DNA of 64,000 nt from Actinoalloteichus hymeniacidonis. Lineage in GTDB: Bacteria; Actinomycetota; Actinomycetes; Mycobacteriales; Pseudonocardiaceae. The notes below the pieces were generated by a model that ran no database searches, was not told the DNA's origin, and was given only the letters and a program-made list of their open reading frames with translations. The stretch lies in assembly GCF_014203365.1 (NCBI RefSeq), contig NZ_JACHIS010000001.1:4154001-4218000 (forward strand), read 5' to 3'. Position numbers and translations under genes: made by a program. Of the stretch, positions 52,620 through 63,110 are shown piece after piece (the first letter of the stretch is position 1; the number at the start of each line of letters is the position of its first letter).

Positions 52620-53315
52620 GTGCCCGAAGGCATTCCACTGTTCATCGCGATCACGGCGCTCACCATCGTGGTCCCCGGTCCGGACTTCGTCCTGGTCACC
52701 CGGAACACCCTGCTGCTGGGCCGTCGTGCGGGGTATCTCACCGCCGCCGGGATCAGCATCGGCCTCACCGTGTACACGCTGCTCGCCGTGCTCGGACTGA
52801 CCGCTCTGATCGCCGCCCAGGACGGGATGCTGACCGCGCTGAAACTCGCAGGCGGCGGCTACCTGGTCTTCCTCGGTTGGCGCGGTCTGCGGTCCTGGTG
52901 GCGCAGCAGGAGGGCGGCGGGCACCGATGTCGCGGCCGTCCTCGCGCAGGGCCCCGCCCCACTCGACACCGCCCCACTCGACACCGCCACGGACGAGCCC
53001 ACCCGCGCGGGCCTGCGCGGCGGCGGACCGTTGGCGCAGGGGGTGCTGAACAATCTGCTCAATCCCAAGGCCTTGGTCTTCTACGTCACCCTGCTTCCGC
53101 AGTTCATCACTCCGGGCGACCGAATCGTCGAGCAGACGCTGTTGTTGAGCACCACGGCGACCCTGCTGGCGGTGCTCTGGTGGTTCCTGTTCGTCACGGC
53201 CGTCGACCGGGTGACCCCGATCCTGCGTCGACGCAGGGTGCGGGACGGGCTCGACCTCGGAACCGCCGTGCTGCTGGGCGGCTTCGGCATCGCCGTCGCG
53301 GCGGGCGCCCTGTGA
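52620..53315 (+). CDS. LysE/RhtB family amino acid exporter
   Basis: A 231-residue membrane protein, six hydrophobic segments. FIAITALTIVVPGPDFVLVTRNTLLLGRRAGYLTAAGISIGLTVYTLLAVLGL opens the RhtB/LeuE-like half and GVLNNLLNPKALVFYVTLLPQFI the second half. Start is a GTG at 52620 with GGAGAG upstream. The central cytosolic loop is longer than usual and contains an exact 15-bp tandem repeat (52957-52986) encoding PLDTA twice. Regulated most likely by the divergent AsnC gene. Confidence 0.91.
   Translation: MPEGIPLFIAITALTIVVPGPDFVLVTRNTLLLGRRAGYLTAAGISIGLTVYTLLAVLGLTALIAAQDGMLTALKLAGGGYLVFLGWRGLRSWWRSRRAAGTDVAAVLAQGPAPLDTAPLDTATDEPTRAGLRGGGPLAQGVLNNLLNPKALVFYVTLLPQFITPGDRIVEQTLLLSTTATLLAVLWWFLFVTAVDRVTPILRRRRVRDGLDLGTAVLLGGFGIAVAAGAL
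52957..52986 (+). repeat. 15-bp tandem repeat inside the LysE exporter gene
   Basis: CCCCACTCGACACCG occurs twice head to tail without a mismatch. As 15 is a multiple of three the frame is kept and the protein gains PLDTA in the long cytosolic loop between the two halves. Confidence 0.9.
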
Positions 53316-53340
53316 ACCCCGCCCGATCGGTAATGTCTGG

Positions 53341-53871
53341 GTGGTGACCGCCGAATCCGACGTCGAACCGCCCGCCGCAGGCCCCGCCGAGCGAACCCCG
53401 ACGGAGTCCACACCGAGGGCCACTCGAATCCGGGCCACGCTGTTGGCCGTCGCCGTCGTGCTGGCAGCGGTCGACCTGATCGTCAAGCACCTGGTCGAGC
53501 AGGCGCATCCCGCAGGTCCCGACTTCGGATTCCTCAGTGTGCGACTGTCCTACAACCCGGGAATCGCCTTCAGCCTCGGCGACACCCTGCCTGCCTGGGT
53601 GGTCATCGCCCTGACGAGCGCGGTCACCCTCGGGATCACGCTCTATGCGTTACACACCGCACCCGAGGTGCCCACGGCGGCTCGGGCGGGCATGTCGATG
53701 ATCCTCGCCGGAGCCGCGGGCAATCTGATCGACCGGATCGCCGACGGCGCGGTAACCGACTACCTGTACACGGGGTGGTTTCCCACCTTCAACCTCGCCG
53801 ACAGCCTGCTGACCTGCGGGGTCGTGCTGTTGATCGCCTCGACGCTGCGCGCCGAGTCCCGCGCCGACTGA
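53341..53871 (+). CDS. lspA: Lipoprotein signal peptidase (signal peptidase II)
   Basis: A 176-residue inner-membrane aspartic peptidase that removes signal peptides from lipoproteins after lipid attachment. Four membrane segments. The two catalytic Asp motifs are intact: AGAAGNLIDRIADGAVTDYL and FPTFNLADSLLTCGVVLL. SYNPGIAFSLG is the conserved third box. GTG starts at 53341 and 53344 are both possible. The N-terminal 30 residues are polar, as in other actinobacteria. It follows the exporter gene by 25 bp. Confidence 0.95.
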   Translation: MVTAESDVEPPAAGPAERTPTESTPRATRIRATLLAVAVVLAAVDLIVKHLVEQAHPAGPDFGFLSVRLSYNPGIAFSLGDTLPAWVVIALTSAVTLGITLYALHTAPEVPTAARAGMSMILAGAAGNLIDRIADGAVTDYLYTGWFPTFNLADSLLTCGVVLLIASTLRAESRAD

Positions 53872-53903
53872 TCCGCGACGTTCCCGGCCCACTGCCGCCG
53901 AGC

Positions 53904-54581
53904 TCAGCGCGGATCGCCGAGCCGCGCGACCCGCTGCTCGATGTCGACGAAGTGGGCACCCAGGGCCGATCGGGCCGCCACCGGATCGCCCGCTCGAACG
54001 GCTTCGACGATCGCCCGGTGCTCGGAGCAGATCTCCGCCCGCTCGGGCCCCGGCGGGTCGAGTTCGGTCTCCACCCGGTGGTAGACGGTCCAGAACAGGC
54101 CGATGAGTTCCAGGGCGATCCCGTTGTTCAACGGCCGGAACAGGGTCTCGTGGAACCGTTGATCGGTCTCGACGAGATCCCCCGACTCCATCGCGGCGAC
54201 CAGGTCGTCCAGCTCGCCCACCAGGTCCTCGTCGGCCCGGTCGACCACGGTCTCGATCAGCGACATCTCCAGCACGCGGCGGATCTCCACCAGGTCGCGG
54301 AGCACCGACGCGTCCTGCTGCATCGACTGCCGGGTCCGGAACAGCAGACCCGGGGTGAAGGCGGTGATCGGGGCCGCGCCGACGAAGGTCCCGTAACCGT
54401 GTCTGATGTCGACGATGCCCAGGGTGCTCAACGCACGCAGCGATTCCCGCACCGAGTTTCGGCCGACACCCAGTTCGTCGACGAGCTGCCCCTCGGTGGG
54501 CAACGGTTCGCCGGGGGCGAGCCCTCGGTCGATGATGAGATCGATGATCCGGTCCTGAAGGCGCCGACCGTTCTCTGCCAC
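53904..54581 (-). CDS. nanR: GntR family regulator (FCD), NanR-like
   Basis: A 225-residue FadR-subfamily Gnt[61 protein letters not shown] is the DNA-binding part, then an FCD domain ([67 protein letters not shown]). It is divergent from a NanT-like transporter and NanA-like lyase, the arrangement of sialic acid regulators. A GTG at 54581 with GAGGGA upstream is the chosen start. The 29-bp palindrome in the divergent region is its probable operator. The symbol is by context, not proven. Confidence 0.85.
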   Translation of the reverse strand: MAENGRRLQDRIIDLIIDRGLAPGEPLPTEGQLVDELGVGRNSVRESLRALSTLGIVDIRHGYGTFVGAAPITAFTPGLLFRTRQSMQQDASVLRDLVEIRRVLEMSLIETVVDRADEDLVGELDDLVAAMESGDLVETDQRFHETLFRPLNNGIALELIGLFWTVYHRVETELDPPGPERAEICSEHRAIVEAVRAGDPVAARSALGAHFVDIEQRVARLGDPR

Positions 54582-54606
54582 TGACCATCCCTCTTGCCAC
54601 GGTGTG

Positions 54607-54656
54607 GGTACCAACCGTACCTTGCCAAGACATCCCACCTCCCAGGTGGGATGTCT
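54607..54656. promoter_or_regulatory. Operator region between nanR and nanT
   Basis: A perfect 13-bp inverted repeat, AGACATCCCACCT (54628-54640) and its complement (54644-54656) with spacer CCC, lies 24 bp before the nanT start. Just beside it GGTAC/GTACC (54607-54611, 54617-54621) form a smaller palindrome. Position next to both starts suits a GntR repressor controlling both genes, or a 5' hairpin in the nanT mRNA. Confidence 0.65.
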
Positions 54657-54679
54657 GCCAGCGGAGCAAGGAGGCTCTG

Positions 54680-56290
54680 ATGGACCAGCAGTACACCCGA
54701 CCTCGGTGGTATCACCAGCTCACCAGGAAGGACTGGAAGTCGTTCTTCGCCGCGTGGCTCGGTTACGCGATGGACGGCTTCGACTTCGTCCTCATCTCGC
54801 TGGTGCTGACCGAGGTCGCCGACGAGTTCGGCTTATCCACCGTCGAGGCGGCCACCCTGATCTCCGCGGCGTTCATCTCCCGCTGGTTCGGCGGGTTGGC
54901 GCTCGGCGCGATCGGCGACCGCTATGGACGGCGGCCCGCGATGGTGCTGAGCATCGTGCTCTACTCCGTCGGCACCTTCGCCTGCGGCCTCGCCTGGGGC
55001 TACTGGCCGCTGTTCGTGGCCAGGCTGGTCGTCGGCATGGGCATGGCGGGCGAGTACAGCGCGAGCGCCACCTACGTGATCGAGAGCTGGCCGAAGGCAC
55101 TGCGCAATCGGGCCAGCGGATTCCTCATCTCCGGCTTCTCCCTCGGCGGAGTGCTCGCCGCCCAGGCCTACCGATTCATCGTTCCCGAGTTCGGCTGGCG
55201 CGCGCTCTTCCTGCTCGGTCTGCTGCCGATCGTGCTGGCACTGTGGCTGCGCCGCAGCCTGCCGGAGGCACCCGACTGGCAGCACCAGGCCGCACAGCGC
55301 GACGACACCACCAAGGAGCGCGACTTCGTCAGCGTCCTCTACGGCGGGCGCACCCGGGCGATCAACATCGTGCTCACGGTCGCCGTGTCGCTGGCCCTGT
55401 TCTGGTTGTTCGCGGGCGGCGCGACCGGTGTGCTGTCCTGGTTGTTGATCGCGGTGACGATCGGCGGACTGGCCGCCTTCACCATCCAGTTCGCGGGCAG
55501 GCGCAGTCCGATGATGCTGACCTTGATCGTGGTGGTGTTCTGCGCCTTCCTCTACTCGTGGCCCATCCAGGCGCTACTGCCGACCTATCTGAAGACCGAC
55601 CTCGGCTACGACGCCGCACAGGTCAGCGGAGTGTTGTTCTTCGCGGGCTTCGGCACCGCCGTCGGCTGCTGTCTCGCGGGCTTCGTCGGCGACTGGTTGG
55701 GCACCCGACGTGCCTACAGCCTGACGCTGCTCGCCTCGCTGGCCTTCACGTTGCCGGTGTTCGCGATCGGCGGCGACCAACTGCTGCTTCTCGGCGTCCT
55801 GCTGTTCTGCCAGCAGGCCCTGGCCCAGGGAATCTCCGGAATCCTGCCGAAGCTGGTCTCCGGCTACTTCGACATCGGTACCCGGGCGGGCGGCCTCGGT
55901 TTCACCTACAACGTGGGAGCGCTGGGCGGCGCCGTGGCACCGGTCCTCGGTGCGCAGATCGCCGAACGGACCAGCCTCGCGACCGCGTTGGGCGGGTTGG
56001 CCTTCGGTCTCACCCTGATCGTGATCATCCTGATCGCCGTGGACGCGCCAGCCCTGGTGCAACGGTGGTTCGGCGACGACTCGGCCGGGGTCGACCTCAC
56101 GGTCGACGAGGCCCAGATCGCCCCCAGGCTGCGGGCAGCCGAGACCCCCGGAGGCGGCGCGGCCACTGCCGTGGCCACCTCCGAGCCGACGACCGGCCCA
56201 CCACCGCAGTCCGGGGGCGCGGAGAGCACAGCCGGATCCCCCGCCGCAGAGTCCGATCCCGACACTCCCGATGGAGAGCCGAAGACATGA
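54680..56290 (+). CDS. nanT: Sialic acid transporter, NanT-like (MFS)
   Basis: A 536-residue MFS symporter. From residue 13 it tracks E. coli NanT closely: [93 protein letters not shown]. It shows the extra two-helix insertion region of NanT, giving 14 rather than 12 segments. AAGGAGG precedes the ATG at 54680. The last 55 residues are a disordered Pro/Ser/Glu tail not found in NanT. Its stop overlaps the lyase start by ATGA. Confidence 0.9.
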   Translation: MDQQYTRPRWYHQLTRKDWKSFFAAWLGYAMDGFDFVLISLVLTEVADEFGLSTVEAATLISAAFISRWFGGLALGAIGDRYGRRPAMVLSIVLYSVGTFACGLAWGYWPLFVARLVVGMGMAGEYSASATYVIESWPKALRNRASGFLISGFSLGGVLAAQAYRFIVPEFGWRALFLLGLLPIVLALWLRRSLPEAPDWQHQAAQRDDTTKERDFVSVLYGGRTRAINIVLTVAVSLALFWLFAGGATGVLSWLLIAVTIGGLAAFTIQFAGRRSPMMLTLIVVVFCAFLYSWPIQALLPTYLKTDLGYDAAQVSGVLFFAGFGTAVGCCLAGFVGDWLGTRRAYSLTLLASLAFTLPVFAIGGDQLLLLGVLLFCQQALAQGISGILPKLVSGYFDIGTRAGGLGFTYNVGALGGAVAPVLGAQIAERTSLATALGGLAFGLTLIVIILIAVDAPALVQRWFGDDSAGVDLTVDEAQIAPRLRAAETPGGGAATAVATSEPTTGPPPQSGGAESTAGSPAAESDPDTPDGEPKT

Positions 56291-57258
56291 CCGACCAGCA
56301 CGCCACACCAGGACGATCGCCGCACGCGCCGCTCATCACGGGCGGTGTGGTGCCACCGCTGTGCACCCCGCTGACCCCCGATCGGGAACTCGACGTCGAC
56401 TCGCTCGAACGTCTCGTCGCGCATCTGGTGACCGCCGGGGTGCACGGGCTGTTCGTCGGCGGCTCGACCGGCGAGGCCGCCTATCTGCCCGATGCGCTGC
56501 GTCGACAGGCCCTCGACGTCGTGGTCGGCACCGTCGCGGGCCAACTGCCGGTGCTGGCGGGCGTCGTCGACATGTCCACCCCTCGGGTCGTGGAGCACGC
56601 CAGGGCTGCGGCTGCCCTGGGTGCCGACGCCCTGGTCGCGACCGCGCCGTTCTACTCCCCCACCCATCCCGTCGAGATCCTCGGGCATTTCCGGACCATC
56701 CGCGCCGCCGTCGATCTGCCGCTGATCGGCTACGACATCCCCAGCGCCGTCCACACCAAACTGGCCGCCGCGACCGTGGCCGAGCTGGCCGCCGACGCGA
56801 CCCTGGCCGGGCTGAAGGACTCCAGCGGGGACCTCGACGGGTTGCGCGATGTCCTCGAACTGGTCGCGGGGATCGACGGTTTCCGGGTGTTCAGCGGCTC
56901 GGAGACCGTGGCCGACCTCGGATTGCGCTGCGGCGCCGCCGGCGTGGTCCCCGGACTGGGCAATGTCGATCCGCACGGCTACGTCCGGCTGTACGACGCG
57001 GCGGTGGCAGGCGACTGGGACGAGGCCTTACGGCAGCAACGCCGACTGCACACCCTGTTCGACCTGATCAGGGTGGCGCCGACCGATCGGATGGGCCGGT
57101 ACTCCTCGGCCATCGGGGCGTTCAAGGCGGCGTTGATGCTGCGCGGCGTCATCCGGTATCCGACCACGAGCCTGCCGATGATCCCGCTGGAGGCGGCGGA
57201 GATCGAGGCCGTCGGCAAGCACCTGGCGGCCGCAGATCTGCCGGTAAGTACACAGTAG
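56287..57258 (+). CDS. nanA: N-acetylneuraminate lyase / DHDPS-family aldolase
   Basis: A 323-residue class I aldolase of the DHDPS family. [15 protein letters not shown] (substrate carboxylate loop), IGYDIPS with the catalytic Tyr, and [14 protein letters not shown] with the Schiff-base Lys; the (S/T)SGDL wording after Lys is as in N-acetylneuraminate lyases. The overlap with the NanT-like gene supports splitting of sialic acid into N-acetylmannosamine and pyruvate. Other keto-acid lyases of the family remain possible. nanK and nanE are not in the window. Confidence 0.83.
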   Translation: MTDQHATPGRSPHAPLITGGVVPPLCTPLTPDRELDVDSLERLVAHLVTAGVHGLFVGGSTGEAAYLPDALRRQALDVVVGTVAGQLPVLAGVVDMSTPRVVEHARAAAALGADALVATAPFYSPTHPVEILGHFRTIRAAVDLPLIGYDIPSAVHTKLAAATVAELAADATLAGLKDSSGDLDGLRDVLELVAGIDGFRVFSGSETVADLGLRCGAAGVVPGLGNVDPHGYVRLYDAAVAGDWDEALRQQRRLHTLFDLIRVAPTDRMGRYSSAIGAFKAALMLRGVIRYPTTSLPMIPLEAAEIEAVGKHLAAADLPVSTQ

Positions 57259-57441
57259 ACCGCCGAACGCGCCCGACTATCACCCTTTCGGGCGCGGCAG
57301 GCGTGTCGTCCGGTTCGCCAGGCTGGTGGACGAGATCGTCAAGAGTTCCCGCCCCTGTCATGTCCGGGACAGCCCTCGGCCGGCTGGATGGGCTGTGCTC
57401 GGCGGGCTCACCACCGGATACGAGTGTGCCAGGGGGCGGCC

Positions 57442-60400
57442 GTGCGACGGCGGATCAACGGATGGACGACACGACGAACAGCACCGACGGGCACGTCGGA
57501 ACCGCAGCGATCCCGGCCGAGTCGGCTCGCCCGCACGGCCGGGATCGCGACGGCAGCGGCGATGCTGCTGCTCGCGGCGGGCACCGGCGCGGGCGCGCAG
57601 GGCGCCGACACCGGGGTTCCGGCCGGGCCTCGACCCGTCGAGGACTCGCCCGCCGCGTCATCGGCCTCGGAACAGGCGCTGCGGACCTCGATCGACCCGG
57701 CCGCGACGCCGCATCCGGGGCTCACCACCGACAGCACCACCACCCTGGTGGCCCCCGGAGTGGAACTCACCGAGTTCGATCGATTCGACCCGCAGGGCTG
57801 GATCCGGGGTGACGTGCTCAGCGCCGAGTTGTCCACGGCGGGCCTGGAACCGACCTACCTGCACCCCGGCACGGTCTCGGCGCGAACCCCGCTGTCCGAA
57901 CAGCTGGCCAGGGTCGACGCGGTCGCCGGGGTCAACGGCGACTTCTTCGACATCAACGCGACCGGCGCCCCCCTGGGCGTCGGCATCGACGACGGGGAAC
58001 TGCGGCACGCACCCGCCGCCGGACACAACCTGGCCGCGACCTTCACCGAGGACCACCGCGCCGCGCTCACCGAGGTGTTCCTCGAAGCGCACCTCACCCT
58101 GCCCGGCGGCGACGTCCTGCCCGCCGACAACCTGAACTCGCCGGTGATCGCCGCCGACGGCATCGGGGTGTTCACCCCCGAATGGGGCTCGGCGAGTCGA
58201 CTCACCGCGACGGCGGGTGCCACCGAGGTACTCGAGGTCGAGTTGGTGGACGGACTGGTCACCGCCATCCGCACCGCACCCGGCGACGGCCCGATCGCCG
58301 AGGGCACCCAGGTGCTGCTGGCCCGTGATGCCGGGGCCCGGGCGCTCGCCGACCTCGCGGAAGGCGATGCCGTCGGGGTGAGCCTGGCTCCACGCACCGA
58401 CTCCGAGGACATCGCCGACATCGCGGTGGCCGTCGGCGGCAACCGGGCGCTGATCGTCGACGGCGAGGTCCAGCCGGTCGACAACGTGACCGCGCATCCC
58501 CGGACCGCCGTCGGATTCTCCGAGGACGGATCGCGGTTCTGGCTGGTCACCATCGACGGCAGGCAGTCGGCCAGCCGAGGCATGACCGAGTTGGAACTGG
58601 CCCATCAGCTGCGTTCCCTCGGTGCCCACGACGCGCTCAACCTCGACGGCGGCGGCTCGTCGACGCTGCTGGCCCGCAAGGCGGGCGAGGCCGCACCGAC
58701 GGTCCATAATTCGCCGTCGGACGGCGGGCAGCGGTTGGTGCCCAACGGATTGGGGCTGCGCACCGCGCCCGGCAGCGGCAGACTGACCGGTTTCCGCGCC
58801 GAACCGGCGACAGCGGGTCCGGACTCCCAGCGGGTGCTCGCGGGGCTGAGCAGACGGTTGCAGGCCTTGGGCCACGACGAGAGCGGCGCCTCGGTCGAGG
58901 CGGCACACCGCTGGTCGGTGGATCGCCCGAGGCACGGACGCATCCGAGGCGACGGGATCTTCCACGCCACCGACCGCGCGGACCGGGTCGGTCGGACGGT
59001 CGTCACGGCCACCTCCGGTCGAGTCCGGGGTGATGTCGAGCTGGACGTGCTGGGCGCGCCGGTCCGGCTCCGGGCCGACGTCGGACAGGTGATGCTGTCC
59101 GACGCCGATGTCTCCAGCTCGCTGCGCGTCCTCGGCAACGACGCGGACGGCTTCAGCACCTGGGTCGAGCCCGCCGACCTCGAACTCGACTACGACCCCG
59201 AGGTGGTGCGGGTCGAGCCGAACGGTGACGGTCTCACCGTGACCGCCCTGGTCGACACCGGGTCGACCACGATCACCGCGACCGCGGCCGGACTCACCGC
59301 ACGGGTCGGGGTTTCGGTCGGCACCGAGGCGCGGATCGTGGACCCGTTGGACGGGGTGGAGGGCTGGCAGGCCACCGCCTTCCCCTCGGTCGTGGGATCG
59401 GCCGTCTCGCAGGCCGACGGCCGCGAGGGCGGCCAGGGGATCGCGCTGGACTACCGGCTCACCGGGACCACCGCCACCCGCGCCGCCTACGTCAACGCCG
59501 TACCCCAGCGGGAACTGCCCGCCGGTACGCAACGCATCGGGCTGTGGGTCGATGGCGATGGCGCGGGCGCCTGGCTGCGACTGGAGCTGCGCGATGCGGC
59601 GGGATCCCCCGCCGTGCTGAGTCTGGCCGACTCGGTCGACTGGACGGGGTGGCGTTACGTCGAGACCGACGTCCCCGCCGGGCTCGCCGCACCGCTGCGG
59701 CTGCACCGCTTCTACCTGGTCGAGACCGATCGCGACCATCAGTACGAGGGTCGGGTCGTCTTCGACGATCTCACCGCCTCGGTCTCGCCTATCGCCGAGG
59801 TGCCCGCCGAACCGGTACGCCCCGACACGTCGGTGGTGGTCGACGACGCGCTGGACGCCGAGCGGGGTGCCCTGCGGGTCGCGGTGGTCAGCGACGCCCA
59901 GTTCACCTCGGACGACCCGGACGGCCCGTTGGTCGAGCAGGCCCGCCGCAGTCTGCGCGAGGCCGTCGCGGCCGAACCCGATGTGGTGCTGATCAACGGC
60001 GACCTGGTGGATCGGGGCACCGGACCCGATTTCGACCTGGCCAGGACCGTGTTGGACGAGGAGCTGGGCGAGCAGGTCCCCTGGTACTACCTGCCGGGCA
60101 ATCACGAGGTGTCCGGTCCCGGTGACACCGGGGAGTTCAGCGCCGAGTTCGGCGAGACCCACCGCAGTGTCGACCACGGCGGCATCCGGTTGATCCTGCT
60201 CGACAGCTCGCGGGGCACCCTGCGCGGCGGCGGTTTCGATCAGGTCGAGCTGCTGCGGGACGAGCTCGCCGAGGCGAAGGCCGACCGGTCGGTCGAGGGC
60301 GTGATCGTCGCGCTGCACCATCCGACCGAGGACCCCGGTGCGGCCGGGAACTCGCAGTTGGGTGACCAGCGCGAGGCCGAACTGGTACTCGACTGGCTGA

Positions 60401-60924
60401 GCGAGTTCGAGGACGCCTCGGGCAAGCCCACCGCGCTGGTGGCCGCGCACGCGGGCCGGTTCCACGCCGACCGGGTCGACGGGGTGTCGAGGCTGATCAA
60501 CGGCAATGCGGGCAAGGCTCCCTCGGCGCCCGCCGATCAGGGCGGTTTCACCGGATGGAGTCTGCTGCGGATGCACCCCGCCGACCGGGACGAGTCCGTC
60601 CGGGTCGAGATGCGGCCGCATGTCGACGAGCTGAGCCTCGCCGCGCCCGCCGAGCTCGCGGTGGGCCGGACCGAGAGCGTCACGGCCTCGGTCCGCCAAG
60701 GCGAGCGCGAGGTGCCGGTGAGCTATCCGGTGGCAGCGGACTGGGCGGGCTCCCGGCGACTGCACATCGTCGATCCGAATCGTCCCGACGACGGCCCCCG
60801 ACCCTGGCAGGTGGCGAGTCTCGATCCGAGGACCGGCGACATCGAGGGCCTGCGGCCGGGCCGATTCACCCTGTCGGTGACGGTCAACGAGGTCGTCGAG
60901 GAGACCGAGATCGTCGTCCGATGA
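57442..60924 (+). CDS. Secreted NAGPA phosphodiester glycosidase fused to a calcineurin-like phosphoesterase
   Basis: A 1160-residue exported two-enzyme protein. Signal peptide about 30-55 after a long basic N-region (RTAGIATAAAMLLLAAGTGAGA). Residues 120-450 are a phosphodiester glycosidase (NAGPA/DUF2233) domain: AGVNGDFFDINATGAPLGVGI, RTAVGFSEDGSRFWLVTIDGRQ, ALNLDGGGSSTLL. Beta domains follow (about 470-780). Residues 805-1050 are a phosphoesterase: VVSDAQFTSD, LINGDLVDRG, LPGNHEVSGPG, VALHHPTED, AAHAGRFHADR. A final beta domain ends the chain. The GTG at 57442 has AGGGGG upstream. It could strip a sugar from a phosphodiester and then the phosphate. It follows the nan genes in the same direction but 183 bp away. 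Confidence 0.88.
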   Translation: MRRRINGWTTRRTAPTGTSEPQRSRPSRLARTAGIATAAAMLLLAAGTGAGAQGADTGVPAGPRPVEDSPAASSASEQALRTSIDPAATPHPGLTTDSTTTLVAPGVELTEFDRFDPQGWIRGDVLSAELSTAGLEPTYLHPGTVSARTPLSEQLARVDAVAGVNGDFFDINATGAPLGVGIDDGELRHAPAAGHNLAATFTEDHRAALTEVFLEAHLTLPGGDVLPADNLNSPVIAADGIGVFTPEWGSASRLTATAGATEVLEVELVDGLVTAIRTAPGDGPIAEGTQVLLARDAGARALADLAEGDAVGVSLAPRTDSEDIADIAVAVGGNRALIVDGEVQPVDNVTAHPRTAVGFSEDGSRFWLVTIDGRQSASRGMTELELAHQLRSLGAHDALNLDGGGSSTLLARKAGEAAPTVHNSPSDGGQRLVPNGLGLRTAPGSGRLTGFRAEPATAGPDSQRVLAGLSRRLQALGHDESGASVEAAHRWSVDRPRHGRIRGDGIFHATDRADRVGRTVVTATSGRVRGDVELDVLGAPVRLRADVGQVMLSDADVSSSLRVLGNDADGFSTWVEPADLELDYDPEVVRVEPNGDGLTVTALVDTGSTTITATAAGLTARVGVSVGTEARIVDPLDGVEGWQATAFPSVVGSAVSQADGREGGQGIALDYRLTGTTATRAAYVNAVPQRELPAGTQRIGLWVDGDGAGAWLRLELRDAAGSPAVLSLADSVDWTGWRYVETDVPAGLAAPLRLHRFYLVETDRDHQYEGRVVFDDLTASVSPIAEVPAEPVRPDTSVVVDDALDAERGALRVAVVSDAQFTSDDPDGPLVEQARRSLREAVAAEPDVVLINGDLVDRGTGPDFDLARTVLDEELGEQVPWYYLPGNHEVSGPGDTGEFSAEFGETHRSVDHGGIRLILLDSSRGTLRGGGFDQVELLRDELAEAKADRSVEGVIVALHHPTEDPGAAGNSQLGDQREAELVLDWLSEFEDASGKPTALVAAHAGRFHADRVDGVSRLINGNAGKAPSAPADQGGFTGWSLLRMHPADRDESVRVEMRPHVDELSLAAPAELAVGRTESVTASVRQGEREVPVSYPVAADWAGSRRLHIVDPNRPDDGPRPWQVASLDPRTGDIEGLRPGRFTLSVTVNEVVEETEIVVR

Positions 60925-60933
60925 CACACCGGG

Positions 60934-60967
60934 CGGGATACCCGGCGAACGTGCGCCGGGTATCCCG
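60934..60967. terminator. Bidirectional hairpin terminator
   Basis: Perfect 14-bp stem (CGGGATACCCGGCG at 60934-60947 with 60954-60967) and a 6-nt loop between the convergent stops of the fusion gene (60924) and der (60973). It can serve both strands. Confidence 0.85.
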
Positions 60968-60972
60968 TCCGA

Positions 60973-62388
60973 TCAGGACTTGCGCTGCTTGCGCTCCCGG
61001 ACCCGGATGGAGAACCGGACCGGACTGCCCGCGAAACCGAAGGTCTCCCGGAATCGGCGTTCCAGGAAGCGTCGGTAGCCGGCCTCGAGGAACCCGGTGG
61101 TGAACAGCACCACCGTCGGCGGCCGGGTCTGCGCCTGGGTCGCGAAGAGCACCTTCGGCTGCCGACCGCCCCGCACCGGCGGCGGGGTGGCCTGGATGAG
61201 TTCGGTGAGCCAGGAGTTGAGCTGTCCGGTGGGCACCCGGGTGTCCCAGGAGTCCAGCGCGGTCCGCAGTGCGGGGGCCAGCTTCGCGACAGCCCGACCG
61301 GTCTTGGCCGAGACGTTGACGTGCTCGGCCCACGGCACCCGGACCAGTCCCCGGTCGAGTTCCCTGGGGATCTGGTTGCGTCGTTCCTCGTCGACGAGGT
61401 CCCACTTGTTGAAGGCCAGCACCAGCGCCCGGCCCGCCTCGACGATGTCGGTGATGACCCGAAGATCCTGCTCGGTGATCGGCTCGCTGGCATCCAGCAA
61501 CACGATGACGACCTCGGCGGCGTCGATGGCCGCCTTGGTGCGCAGCGAGGCGTAGTACTCGGTGCCGCTCGCGGTGTTCACCCGCTTGCGCAGGCCCGCG
61601 GTGTCGACGAACTTCCAGACCTCGCCGTCGAGCTCGATCAACTCGTCGACCGGGTCGACGGTGGTGCCCGCCACCGAGTCGACGACCACACGCTGCTCGC
61701 CCGCCAGCTTGTTGAGCAGGCTCGACTTGCCGACGTTGGGCTTGCCGACCAGCGCGACCCGGCGGGGACCGCCCGCGCCGGCTCCGACCATGTCCTTCGG
61801 CGACTCCGGCAGCGCGTCGAGCACCGCGTCCAGCAGGTCACCGGAGCCACGCCCGTGCAGACCACTGACCGGCAGCGGCTCGCCGAGTCCCAACGACCAC
61901 AGCTGGTGGACCTCGGCCATCGCCCGATCGCTGTCGACCTTGTTGGCCGCGACCAGCACCGGCCGGTTCGACCTTCTCAGCACTCTGGCCACCGCGTCAT
62001 CGGTGGCGGTGGCTCCGACGGTGGCATCCACCACCAGCAGCACCGCGTCCGAGGAGTTCATCGCCAACTCGGCCTGTGCTGCGACCGCGGCCTGGAGCCC
62101 GGTGGCATCCGGCTCCCAACCGCCGGTGTCCACGACGGTGAACTTCCGCCCGTTCCACAGCGCGTCGTAGGCGACGCGGTCCCTGGTCACACCGGGGATG
62201 TCCTGCACGACCGCCTCTCGGCGGCCCAGGATCCGGTTGACCAGCGTCGACTTCCCGACGTTGGGTCGCCCCACCACCGCGAGCACCGGTTGGGCGAGCG
62301 CGGCCTCCTCGGAGTCCTCCGTCATCTCATCATCGGCCGACAGCTCCCACTCGGCCTCGTCGGTCCAGCTCCCGTCCAGGCCGGTCAC
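60973..62388 (-). CDS. der: Ribosome biogenesis GTPase Der (EngA)
   Basis: A 471-residue double GTPase needed for 50S ribosome assembly. First G domain: [32 protein letters not shown]. Second: [38 protein letters not shown]-like C-terminal domain follows ([15 protein letters not shown]). About 35 acidic residues precede the first G domain, as usual in actinobacteria. GTG start at 62388 overlaps plsC by 4 bp. Last gene of cmk-plsC-der. Confidence 0.97.
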   Translation of the reverse strand: MTGLDGSWTDEAEWELSADDEMTEDSEEAALAQPVLAVVGRPNVGKSTLVNRILGRREAVVQDIPGVTRDRVAYDALWNGRKFTVVDTGGWEPDATGLQAAVAAQAELAMNSSDAVLLVVDATVGATATDDAVARVLRRSNRPVLVAANKVDSDRAMAEVHQLWSLGLGEPLPVSGLHGRGSGDLLDAVLDALPESPKDMVGAGAGGPRRVALVGKPNVGKSSLLNKLAGEQRVVVDSVAGTTVDPVDELIELDGEVWKFVDTAGLRKRVNTASGTEYYASLRTKAAIDAAEVVIVLLDASEPITEQDLRVITDIVEAGRALVLAFNKWDLVDEERRNQIPRELDRGLVRVPWAEHVNVSAKTGRAVAKLAPALRTALDSWDTRVPTGQLNSWLTELIQATPPPVRGGRQPKVLFATQAQTRPPTVVLFTTGFLEAGYRRFLERRFRETFGFAGSPVRFSIRVRERKQRKS

Positions 62389-63110
62389 GTCTGCTCTCCT
62401 TCGTCCATGCCGGGTGAACCCGTCTCGGCGATCAATCGCCGGTCGAGTTCACGCACCAGCTCCGCGAGTTCGCCCTGCACCCGCGCCGTCGCCTCGTGTA
62501 GGGCGGCGCGCCCCCGTCCCGACGGTACGGTGAAGGCCTCTCCGAACAATACGTCCACCCTGGGCCGGAACCTGCGGCCGGAGCCCTCCGGACGCCGAGT
62601 TCCTCGACAGGCCACCGGCACGACGAGGGCATCGGAGGACCTCGCCAACCAGGCGGCGCCGTTGTGCGCACCACTGACGTCGCCGCTGCCCCTGGTCCCC
62701 TCCGGGAACACCGCGACGAGCCCACCCGCCCGCAGAACCCGGATCGAGGCCAGCAGCGGGACCCGGTCGACCTCGCCCCGGCGGACCGGCAGCTGCCCCA
62801 TCCGACGCAGGGCCCGACCCAGCGGACCTCGGAAGATCTCATGCTTGATGAGGAACACGCAGGGCCTGCGAACGAGGCCGAACAGCAGGGGCCCGTCGAT
62901 GAGGGAGCTGTGGTTGGCGACCAGCACCACCGGTCCGCCATGCGGAAGCCGATCGCGGTCGCGGACACGGATCCGGAAGAAGACCAGGCCGATCGTCGTC
63001 CCGATCCACCGTCCGATCCGGTTCACCCACCGCGAGGCGCCCTCGGGCAGCGGCGAGCGATCGTCCTCGGCGGTACCCGAGGACGACGCGGGCGGAGTCG
63101 CGGCGCTCAT
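62385..63110 (-). CDS. 1-acyl-sn-glycerol-3-phosphate acyltransferase (PlsC type)
   Basis: A 241-residue lysophosphatidate acyltransferase of membrane lipid synthesis. [16 protein letters not shown] is the NHx4D catalytic box, [18 protein letters not shown] the second box, and [13 protein letters not shown] the FPEGT substrate box. One N-terminal membrane helix ([15 protein letters not shown]). It overlaps both cmk and der by 4 bp, the conserved actinobacterial cmk-plsC-der order. Several PlsC paralogues occur per genome, so the exact lipid is open. Confidence 0.94.
   Translation of the reverse strand: MSAATPPASSSGTAEDDRSPLPEGASRWVNRIGRWIGTTIGLVFFRIRVRDRDRLPHGGPVVLVANHSSLIDGPLLFGLVRRPCVFLIKHEIFRGPLGRALRRMGQLPVRRGEVDRVPLLASIRVLRAGGLVAVFPEGTRGSGDVSGAHNGAAWLARSSDALVVPVACRGTRRPEGSGRRFRPRVDVLFGEAFTVPSGRGRAALHEATARVQGELAELVRELDRRLIAETGSPGMDEGEQT

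Noticed and set aside
57658-60927. 1089-residue antisense frame opposite the NAGPA fusion gene
   Set aside because: Open only because of codon bias in the real gene; no recognisable domain and no ribosome site.
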